From assembly GCA_002989075.1 (NCBI GenBank), contig PSQN01000016.1:868001-932000 (forward strand): a stretch of DNA of 64,000 nucleotides. Direction: 5' to 3'. This document shows positions 56,491 to 64,000 of this stretch, one piece after another. The notes below the pieces were generated by a model. That model made no database searches and was not told where the DNA came from. It saw only the letters and a program-made list of their open reading frames with translations. The position numbers and the translations under genes are program-made. Each line of letters starts with the position of its first letter. Positions within the stretch are counted from its first letter, which is position 1. The DNA is from Arthonia radiata. Its lineage: Eukaryota > Ascomycota > Arthoniomycetes > Arthoniales > Arthoniaceae.

Positions 56491-58194
56491 AGGTGTGGAT
56501 GAAAGTCGAAGGGATGGCGTGGTTGAAGGTGAGGTAATGGACGAAAGGTGCGAAGGCTTGGTGCTTTCTGAACGTTGGCAACATGAGATACCCTGGCAGT
56601 GTTGAAATCAGAGCTGCTACTATGTGAACAGTTGAGTTCGCAATATCCTGGCATTGTCCAAGAAGTACAAGAAGTCAATGATGACCTTCGAGTGACTCCG
56701 CTTAGCCGAAGCAGCAGCAAGGCCCCTTATAAACAGGAATCTTTATCAACACACTGGTGCTGCTCTACTTACAGCAACTCAGACTCTTGACAGACAATAA
56801 GCATAGCTGAACCAAAGCACAGCTATCAAAGAGCAGGCCCATCCTCTCAGACAGTTTTTGTGTACTACCAATACGCGGACGATGCTCTACTTGACCTAAG
56901 CCAGACTCTTGACAGGAAATGGATATCGCTCGAGCAAAGCACAGCTTCCAAAGAGAAGATCTAACATCTCAGACATTTCATCTGTCCTACCAATTCGCCA
57001 CCGCCGCTTCACCCGTACCATCTAAGACCCTCGACGAACACAGCTCTATGCACGACCTTAGCAATGACCTCGGAAAGCCTCCACGCACCTTTTGTCATAT
57101 CCCGCTTTGGCGGCATTATGCTGGCGCCGCCCTCACCAAATATTCCGAACCTTCACGGACCCCGGCGTAGACTCGCTCCCAGCAATACCTGCGACAAGCC
57201 TCGCCGCCCATCACCTGTGGCCCCATGCGTGTGTAGCACGAGTCACCCATGTCGCTCACCCACCCTTTCCAAGACCCTCACCCACCCGTCCGAAGCCCCC
57301 CATCCTCCACTCCGCGTGTTCAGCCAAACGCTCACCCTTACAACCCACTTCGCTGACGTTCACGCTTCACGCTTCCTTTGCAAACCCGCGATACTCGGGC
57401 GTAGCTGCAACTGTCCACACGCAATGTCCTACAAACAATGCCGTGAGACTACGGGCTCACTGATGCAGAAAGTAAGTGTAGATATTTCATGACCCTGTTT
57501 GTACCTGGATATGTCTGCACTCTATTATTATTTTTCCTTGTACGTACTCGGAGAGATAGGAGTCCCGAGTGTAGCGTGGCTTGGAAAGTGGGTTTGGAGG
57601 GTAGATGGCTTGTGGTGCTTGTTTGCAGTTGAGGTGAGAGAGAAGAGGAAGCAGGGGAGTGGAGGCGCTAGCGTGTCGTTTATTTGTAGGCAGTTGGGGA
57701 GGGTAAGGTTTGGTGGTGGGAGAGGAGAGGAGGTTCGGAGCGCGGAGGGTAGGGTGGAGGTGGTGATATGATTGAGGGATGGTATGTGGTGGTTTTGATG
57801 GCGGTATTGTGGTTGAGACATCCAAGTAGGGCAAAATGGTCACCGGTTTTATAACTTGGTATGGGTGGATGGGTAAGAAAGGGGGCATTTGCTGGAGGAT
57901 GGTTCCTGTGAGAGTGGTGAATGTGTTGAGGGTTCCAAGCGGGATGATGTAGTGAGGCTGTAGGAAAGCAGAGTGGTATGTTAGCACATATGGTCTTGCA
58001 TCTGCTCATGTCAGCGATTGGCCGCTTCGAGGAGATCGTTTTCTTGGGTGAAGCCTTGTCATGAACAAGTGGCATACAGCCATATATTGGGGTATCGTCT
58101 ACGTTCCAAGCCCAACCAAGTCATCCTTATACCACCAATTCTCTTCATTTCCCAACGCCAAATTCAAAAATCCCCCATCACCCCCAGCACACCC
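56491..58194. other. Intergenic stretch with a tandem duplication
   Basis: About 1.7 kb between CLF1 and the convergent kinase gene. It contains a diverged direct duplication at 56,761-57,000, then C/T-rich and later G-rich low-complexity sequence (57,550-57,800). Long open frames on both strands here reflect composition; no gene supported. Confidence 0.5.
56761..57000. repeat. Diverged tandem duplication, about 120-bp period
   Basis: Two head-to-tail copies, about 56,761-56,880 and 56,883-57,000. Shared landmarks in the same order are TGCTCTACTT, CAGACTCTTGACAG, CAAAGCACAGCT, CAAAGAG, CTCAGACA and CTACCAAT. Similarity is roughly 70 percent by eye with small indels. No open frame spans it. 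Confidence 0.8.
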
Positions 58195-59872
58195 CTACTC
58201 AAACACCGGCGTCTCCCATCCCCCACTCCGACTCAACACCGTCCCCGAGCCCCTCAAACACTCAACCTGAAAGCCGCCCCACGGCACCCTCTCCCCATCA
58301 ACACTAATGTACCCCTGGCTCTGCCTCGGCACGACCCTGAACGCCCTCACCTTCCGATAACTCACGTCTTCAAAATCAAACAAGCCTCCTTTCTCGCTCA
58401 CAGACGCGAACATCTTGAGTGCACGTATCCGTGAGATCCGCCCGTCGATCGTCATGAGGTCGATGCAGCCATCCGCAGGCAGGGCCGACGGGAAGAAGTT
58501 GGTGGACGCAGCCACGAGGGGCATTTTGCCTGCGTAGAGGTTGCCGACGGTGGGAAGGGGAGTGAGGGGCGTCCAGCCGTTGGCGGTGTCGACGGGCGAG
58601 GAGACAGTCGTCGTGAGTGCGGGTAGTGATTCGTCCTTGTCGTTGTCTAGTTCGTAGTGTGTTTCCTCCTCAGCGGCGGTCCTCGCGTCTCGTAACCGCT
58701 CCGCGGCCTTCGAGTTGTACTCGCGACAGTGCCGCCGTATGCTTGATTTTGAATCTACAGCTGGTAACACAGCCATTTCGCAGGGATACACCGTCTTCCG
58801 GAACAACCTACTCAGTATCCCGTACGAAAACCGCGCGTCCCCCATCCACCGCAAATGCTCGGTGCCGAGGTCGCTCTCCGCGACGATGCCCACGCTCTGG
58901 CTCAGGAAGCTGAGGTAGCGCTGCTCGGCTCCGTCGATGACCTGCGTTACCGCGCACAGATCGAGCGGTGTCCGCACGCCCTTCACGACTGCCAGCGCCG
59001 CGAGAGACGGCGAGTCCGTGCCGTTGAGATTCCAAGACATGGCATTGCCTGATCCGCAGGGCAGTTGCACGACTGCTATGCGCTTGAGTGCGTGTTTCGC
59101 AGCGGGTTGCTTTGCGAGCCCATTGAACACTTCATGCGGCAGCCCGTCGCCAGAGCAGCACGCCACGACATCGAAAGCAGCGATGTCCAGATTCTGCGCG
59201 ATTTCAACGGCATGGCCCTTGTACCGCGTGTGCTCGACGTTGAGCGTGCATTCCGCAGCGCGCAGAACGGGCTCGACGTCGCGTTGGAACCACTTCGCCG
59301 CCGAGCCCTGGCCACCGAAGGGGTTGACGAGGACTTTGATGCGCTTCTGGCGGAGGGTGTTGGAGGGATAAGCTTTGAGGATGAGCTCGGCGAGGAAGGT
59401 GGCGACGGCTGCGCGCTGGTCTTTGGGGACATTGTAGGCTATGGTGATTGGGCGGACGGTTCTGGCGCGGGGTGAGGGTGGGGAGGCGTATGTGATGGTG
59501 AGGTCGTATTCGTTGAGGGCGGCGGCGAGGACGTTGTAGTAGGGGATCGAGCGTGTGGGGAGGTGGGCTGCGCGGCGGAGGGGCCAGGGAAGGCGGTGCG
59601 GGGGAATGAGGCCGCAGCATGTTGCTAGTGAGGGTTTTGTGGGTGGGATTGTTTCGTCTGAGGGAGGTTGTTAGCCGAGTTGGTCTGGTAGGTACACAAA
59701 TGGGTCACAATAAATGCCTACCGAGTATGATGAGCGAGTCCGTAGCGAGCGTGAGGGAGACATCGCGTCCGAGGATGAGTGTGCTATTCTCCTCCACGCT
59801 GGAGACGTTGCTGGAGGAAGCGGTTTGGGCGTTGTCTGAAAAGGGATCGTGGGCGTCTGACATGTCCGTCAT
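58195..59872 (-). CDS. Sphingoid long-chain-base kinase (DAGK-type catalytic domain, 537 aa)
   Basis: Two exons, 59,872-59,722 and 59,657-58,195, with a 64-nt intron; the join reads SLIILDETIPPT. The catalytic domain begins KVLVNPFGGQGSA (nucleotide-binding loop), then CCSGDGLPHEVFNGL (the SGDG motif of sphingosine kinases) and LPCGSGNAMSWNL. Later SFLSQSVGIVAESDLGTEHLRWMGDARF contains the conserved Asp/Gly-rich acyl-binding region, and DGCIDLM plus FEDVSY and SVDGERVPW close the C-terminal beta domain. Orthologues (yeast Lcb4/Lcb5) phosphorylate sphingosine and dihydrosphingosine. The short acidic first exon ends in a conserved N-terminal strand. The assignment is firm at family level. Confidence 0.92.
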
Positions 59873-60618
59873 CTTTATCGTTCGGTAATAATGTGCATAG
59901 CGAGTGAAGAAGCGTGCTATGTATGGAGTGGGAGCGGTCAAGTGAGAAGAGCAAAGAAGCGTCGTCACAAGGTCAGCGAGCTGTTTCACGCTCGGTCCCC
60001 TTCCCCGAGCTCGGAACGGCTTTACGGGGGCGCTAAGTGCGCTGCATTTGGGTCGGCTTCCGAGGCGGGGAGCAAGGACGCGTGGCTGGAATTCGCCTTG
60101 GGCAGGCCCTGTCTTGCCGGTTTGCCATCAAGAGACTACATGGCGAACCCACCTCAGGATTGCAAGAACGCGAAGCCATGCGCCTATGGACCGCATGATC
60201 TCGCCGAGGGCCTACACAGACGTCTAGGCTGATAGACGTCTTCAGCATCATGCAGATCAGAATACATTGCCGCGCCCTGGCGAATGCTACTCAGCAGAGC
60301 CCGGCCTGTAACTGCCACGGCCCATACGAGAGGCCGCGATCTCGATCGTTCTCTGCTACGCCAGCTCTCCGGCTCTGTCGAGAGCATCATGAAAGCGAAA
60401 TGACTACAGCGTAGTCGCTCAACATCACGATAACTGAAAGGGTGGGCATCTTGTTGGATTGATTTTGCCTTTCATACGCTCAAAGGTCTATCATGATCGT
60501 TACTCTTCTTGCGTCTCTGATGCAATTGCTCAAACCGGTCTTGGCCTGCAGAGACTGCAGCGGACGCCTCAACCACAACTCAACGCTCGACTCGGCTCGG
60601 CTCGCAACGTGTCAGCGG
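59873..60618. other. Intergenic
   Basis: About 750 bp between the kinase start and the 3' end of the DHODH-like gene. Nothing supported. Confidence 0.45.
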
Positions 60619-61629
60619 TCAGCCCTTCTGCATCGTTGCACTCACCGTCTGCAGCTCGTGCGAGATCTTATGAAAGACCTCAATCCCCTCCTTCCCAAAC
60701 GCCGTCCCAATGGCGACAGCACTTGCGCCAGCCGATGTCATCCGTTCGTGACCCATATAATCTGACACCCCACCTGCACCAATGATCTCGATATGTCGCA
60801 GACCGGGTTCTGCGTTCAGTAGCCTTCGGAACGTCGCAACGTTGCCGAGAGACAGCGAGTGTATCGCTGTACCGCCAGCACCTCCAATACCGAAGCCAGA
60901 CTCTGAATTCAGAGCTGGCACAAACTGATAGGGATTATCAGCCTCAGTCATGACGAGGCAGTTGCCAAGCGTATTCGTCGCGGTGATGAAGTCGATCGGG
61001 CAGTGGAGACCGCCGCCTGTGGTCATCTTGAGCGCCTCGATAATCTGCACGAACTGGTCGTGGTATGTATAAGGTGACGTCTTGATCCCCACAGGTATGG
61101 TCTCATGGTCGTCTTCAGACCGTTGCAACGCGAACAGATACTCTTGGAGAACGATGCCTGAGTAGGCCGGCGGTGGCTTGTTGTGAATGTTCGGGCACGA
61201 GAGGTTGATCTCCATGAGCATAGGTATACCGGTCTTGCCCGCTCGCGCAGATATGAGATGTCTGCATTTGACAACGTCTTGTGCTGAGCCTGTAACCGAC
61301 ACGACGAACGGCTTCTTTGGTCTTTTCCGATTCTCGCGCACAATTTGCTCGATCATGTCTAGGTATGTTGATAGCGGCGTAGGACTGTAGCCGTAAGTGT
61401 TGAGGCTCGAGTTGGCGTTGGGCGACCTGTTGGGCATCGGTAGATTGGACCGTGCATCGTAGAAAGTCCACTGGTTGACGTTGTCATCGTGATTGAAACC
61501 AGTCAGCAACGACGACCGGATGGTGACAGCCCCGGTATATGGACAGTTGTATAGCTCCGTGAGCTGCTCCTTGTTGCTCGCCCATGGGGACGCTGAGTTG
61601 ATGAGAGGATTCGTAAAGTTCAATGGCAT
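60619..61629 (-). CDS. Class 1A dihydroorotate dehydrogenase-like protein (336 aa)
   Basis: Single exon, start MPLNFTNPLINSASPWAS at 61,629. FMN-dependent TIM barrel of the DHODH family: INSASPW near the start, TGAVTIRSSLL, then the active-site loop EINLSCPNIHNKPP, where the Cys of SCPN is the catalytic base of class 1A enzymes (class 2 uses Ser). ITATNTLGN and GIGGAGGTAIHSLSLGNV, followed by EIIGAGGVSDYMG and AIGTAFGKEG, form the FMN phosphate site. There is no N-terminal mitochondrial or membrane extension, as expected of the soluble class. Filamentous ascomycetes normally make pyrimidines with a mitochondrial class 2 enzyme, so this is probably an additional family member whose substrate could differ (inference). 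Confidence 0.88.
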   Translation of the reverse strand: MPLNFTNPLINSASPWASNKEQLTELYNCPYTGAVTIRSSLLTGFNHDDNVNQWTFYDARSNLPMPNRSPNANSSLNTYGYSPTPLSTYLDMIEQIVRENRKRPKKPFVVSVTGSAQDVVKCRHLISARAGKTGIPMLMEINLSCPNIHNKPPPAYSGIVLQEYLFALQRSEDDHETIPVGIKTSPYTYHDQFVQIIEALKMTTGGGLHCPIDFITATNTLGNCLVMTEADNPYQFVPALNSESGFGIGGAGGTAIHSLSLGNVATFRRLLNAEPGLRHIEIIGAGGVSDYMGHERMTSAGASAVAIGTAFGKEGIEVFHKISHELQTVSATMQKG

Positions 61630-62666
61630 AGCAGTGTACACTGTGATTTGATCGATGGAGTAGGAACAAAACCTTGCTTCTCAGCGAGAAGAGTTTGGTA
61701 GCATCGAGCGTTGTGTAGCGCCGATGGGTTAAGTCAACCTTTCCACAGCCCTATCGCAGGTGCTCTTGAGCGAAACAGGCAGATGATTTTGTGTCTGGTG
61801 CAGATCTTAGAGTACACAGCTGCGCACGAGATGAGAAAGACCGTTGGGACGATGATTGACCAGATGCAAGAGATGAGATGAAGACACGGACATGTCCGAT
61901 AGCAGAAGAGACGCCGCCCGGGGTATTTAGCCCTGAAGACAGCGTTTGGTAGGCGAGATGGGATCGGGCAAGGGACTTTTTAGATCTCGGTCGCTAGATT
62001 AGAGTGCATAGACGCACGCTTGACGTGCAGCTAGGAGCACTCATTGGACGATGGCCGTTGCGTGACCAGCCCCAGATCTCGCAAACGCTGCGGTGACACG
62101 CCGATTTCGACCCAACGATGCATTCTGATCCACATGGGCGGATCATAGCGAATAGATCAATGCCACGGACGTTGGTGACATGAGCACGTTTTGGGAATGT
62201 TTTTCTCAGCCGCGGCTCTCCTCACCTTTTTCACTCCCGCACCTCGTTTCTCTTGACGCAAATCGTCGAAACTGACATCGTGGGGTTCTCAGTGCGGGCG
62301 ATGACGTTATTTGTCTGTTGCAGGTGGGCTATCCCCTCCTCAGCCCTATCTAGACACGACGACATGACACGATTCCCGTCTTGATAAACTGCAAAATCCT
62401 CAGTTTTACTCAGATTTGTAGCATGGGTACATGTCAGTCTCGAGAATCCTCTCGAGAAGTTTCAGCGAACAAAATTGGGAATTGAGGTGACTGTGCACCT
62501 CCGATCTGTCTCTCCAGCGAAGACTGCCCTGACGATATTGAGGCGTTTTTCCCCCAATCAGCCTGGCGCGCTGGGAGCGACACCCCACCACGTGCCCACC
62601 TAGAAGTGACAGTAAAGACATCACGTAGCTCCAGATGTGGTGATGCGATCGGAGCCCCACTTCAGA

Positions 62667-62674
62667 GACGCGTC
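62667..62674. promoter_or_regulatory. MluI cell-cycle box (MCB), distal
   Basis: GACGCGTC, a perfect 8-bp palindrome containing the ACGCGT core bound by MBF-type factors (Mbp1/Swi6) in fungi, about 100 bp upstream of the PSF1 start codon. Confidence 0.6.
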
Positions 62675-62690
62675 GGGTGCTCCCTGCCTG

Positions 62691-62698
62691 GACGCGTC
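62691..62698. promoter_or_regulatory. MluI cell-cycle box (MCB), proximal
   Basis: Second GACGCGTC palindrome, exactly 24 bp from the first and about 76 bp upstream of the PSF1 ATG. Paired MCB sites are typical of G1/S-regulated replication genes. Confidence 0.6.
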
Positions 62699-62773
62699 TG
62701 TTCGGAAATAGGGATGAAGCAGTACAGACCTCCCAGGCTGCCAGCAAAAAGGCATCCCTAGCCAACAGATCCG

Positions 62774-63439
62774 ATGGCAGCAAACCACGCCCACACACTC
62801 ACCCGTCACGCCGCCCGCACCGCTTCTCTCCCCACGCTACCACCACATCAAACCGAGCTCGTGCGAACCATCATCCGCGAAGTGCGCGATCTCGACCGGG
62901 ATGTCTCAACCTTGCTGGTTCCGTATGGCGGCGCGTTCGACCCCTCAGCAGATCCGGCTACCGCATGCGCGCTGCTGGTGAATCATCTGGCGATGCGACG
63001 GAACAAGCGGTGTCTGCTCGCTTACCATCGTGTACGAGCTGAGAGGCTGGAAAAGGCATGTTGGGAGGGTGTCGACGTCGCGGAGACGATGGGCGCGAGA
63101 CGAGAGGCTGGCAGAAGTGTATCCGGCGGTCAGGCAAACCAGCAGGAAGGCGCGGAAGGATCGGCTGGTGTGGGCGCTCTCTGTCCGGAGGAAGAAGAGT
63201 ACGTTCGGTTGTACTCGGAGTTGCTGGCGCAGTATAAAGGGCAGTGGACCGACATTGATCTGACAGGCAGCTTGGAGCCGCCGAGAGATCTGTTTGTGGA
63301 TGTGCGTGTGCTGAAGGATGCGGGCGAAGTACAGACTGAATATGGAAGTATCAACTTGACGAAGAACAGCCAATTCTTTGTGCGGCAGGGAGATGTCGAG
63401 AGGTTAATCGCGCAGGGATACTTGCAGAGGCTGGACTGA
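62774..63439 (+). CDS. PSF1: GINS complex subunit Psf1 (221 aa)
   Basis: Single exon. The N-terminal helical A-domain includes LPPHQTELVRTIIREVRDLD, and ATACALLVNHLAMRRNKRCLLAYHRVRAERLE is the most conserved Psf1 block. A low-complexity Gly/Ala/Gln linker of about 40 residues follows, then EEEYVRLYSELLAQYKGQW and the small C-terminal B-domain (PPRDLFVDVRVLKDAGEVQT ... SQFFVRQGDVERLI). Psf1 with Sld5, Psf2 and Psf3 forms GINS, which joins Cdc45 and MCM2-7 in the replicative helicase. The twin MCB palindromes upstream fit G1/S expression. Family-typical length. Confidence 0.95.
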   Translation: MAANHAHTLTRHAARTASLPTLPPHQTELVRTIIREVRDLDRDVSTLLVPYGGAFDPSADPATACALLVNHLAMRRNKRCLLAYHRVRAERLEKACWEGVDVAETMGARREAGRSVSGGQANQQEGAEGSAGVGALCPEEEEYVRLYSELLAQYKGQWTDIDLTGSLEPPRDLFVDVRVLKDAGEVQTEYGSINLTKNSQFFVRQGDVERLIAQGYLQRLD

Positions 63440-63602
63440 AAGCCTAAAGGAAGATACGAGAGAATGTGCTCAAAGGCAAAAGGGTATCGATTATGATTGC
63501 CCAAACTCCAGGACGCTATGCAAACCAGTGGTCAACTATATACAGGACCTGGTATAGAACATCTGACAGACGCCGTACAATGCAAGGTTCAATACAGATA
63601 TA

Positions 63603-64000
63603 TTATCCAGCAGTAGTCAGCACATAACCCGTGACAGCATCAACCCGCTCTTTTGTGAGCCTCAAAGCAACCGTCAACAGCTCTCGAGCTCCTTCTGGCC
63701 ACTCGCTCTGCAAGCGCTTCCAGGCGTCTGCTTTGAGAGCCCACACCACCACGGCATCCGAAGTATTGACAGCATCGCCATCGCCAGACTCGGCTATTAC
63801 AGTCGCCGTTCGTCGCGTGCCGCTGAAGAAGGGCAGCTCGCCGCAGGTCGTGCCAGCAACAATGGACTCCTGGTAGCTACCCATTGGCAGGTCGTACGTT
63901 GCTCTGAGTATACCCTTCTCGAGCAGATAGAAGGCATCTGCGATCTCATGACGGTGAAAAAGGACCTCACCTTCCCGCAACCCCTGCTTCTCAAAGTATC
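63603..64000 (-). CDS. SulP-type transporter, C-terminal cyclic-nucleotide-binding domain (partial)
   Basis: The gene continues past the right edge; only about 132 C-terminal residues are visible. The segment reads YFEKQGLREGEVLFHRHE then FYLLEKGILRATYDLP, SIVAGTTCGELPFFSG and RTATVIAE, which is a cNMP-binding beta roll with the GELxxxxxxxRxAxV phosphate-binding cassette pattern. The wording YDLPMGSYQESIVAGTTCGELPF is typical of fungal SulP (SLC26-like) permeases carrying STAS plus CNB domains. Whether it truly binds a nucleotide is unknown, since the cassette here has Thr (RRTATV) next to the Arg position. It ends with VTGYVLTTAG. Confidence 0.75.
   Translation of the reverse strand, partial: YFEKQGLREGEVLFHRHEIADAFYLLEKGILRATYDLPMGSYQESIVAGTTCGELPFFSGTRRTATVIAESGDGDAVNTSDAVVVWALKADAWKRLQSEWPEGARELLTVALRLTKERVDAVTGYVLTTAG

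Larger units (their letters stand above)
61630..62773. promoter_or_regulatory. Divergent promoter region (DHODH-like / PSF1)
   Basis: About 1.1 kb between divergent starts. No gene recognised. The last 110 bp before PSF1 hold two MluI cell-cycle-type palindromes, listed separately. A CTCGAGA...TCTCGAG inverted motif lies near 62,441-62,458. Confidence 0.5.

Noticed and set aside
57064-58075. Several 80-170-codon frames on both strands
   Set aside because: Pyrimidine/purine-skewed low-complexity DNA with no domain or splice support.
1-64000. CRISPR arrays, rRNA genes, bacterial-type operons
   Set aside because: No regularly spaced repeats, no rRNA-like sequence, and the gene structure is eukaryotic with spliceosomal introns.

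Overview
The window looks like a filamentous ascomycete (Pezizomycotina, plausibly Dothideomycetes). The signs are short spliceosomal introns of about 48-93 nt with CTAAC/CTGAC-type branch sites, fungal-only families (Zn2Cys6 regulator, Uds1-type coiled coil, DUF3824, fungal PAP2 and SulP-CNB proteins), and a sharply bounded AT-rich block with the TpA-rich, CpA-poor look of repeat-induced point mutation (RIP). The class assignment is inference.

Layout. 1 to about 11,250 is an AT-rich block holding two old, heavily decayed LTR retroelements, both on the minus strand: a Ty3/gypsy-type copy (left, cut by the window edge) and a Ty1/copia-type copy (right). 11,250-17,744 is normal-GC but gene-poor; the only genes I can support are two small paralogous intron-bearing genes (13,113-13,446 and 14,997-15,343). 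From 17,745 the window is ordinary gene-dense fungal sequence: sulfotransferase-like protein, mitochondrial SAM carrier, DUF3824 protein, lipid phosphate phosphatase, GPI-type secreted protein, a fungal transcription-factor-like protein without a DNA-binding domain, a protein with a weak BTB-like N-terminus, Uds1-type coiled coil, Zn2Cys6 regulator, B-type cyclin, mitochondrial ribosomal protein uL2m, a PPxY protein and PRP31. About 48.4-54.4 kb is a second gene-poor stretch with orphan genes (two related PPxY-bearing proteins and a small two-exon gene) and a MITE-like inverted repeat. The right end is core again: CLF1/SYF3, sphingoid base kinase, class-1A dihydroorotate dehydrogenase-like protein, GINS subunit PSF1 and the 3' end of a SulP transporter with a cyclic-nucleotide-binding domain.

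How genes relate. There is no operon logic. Several genes share themes (PRP31 and CLF1 in splicing; cyclin B and PSF1 in the cell cycle; PAP2 and sphingoid kinase in lipid phosphate signalling), but they look like chance neighbours. I found no convincing gene cluster, defence system or RNA gene. The best candidates for something undescribed are the small paralogous pair beside the RIP block and the orphan PPxY family at 49-53.6 kb. Exon boundaries given are my own reconstructions from GT/AG sites, branch sites and reading-frame continuity.
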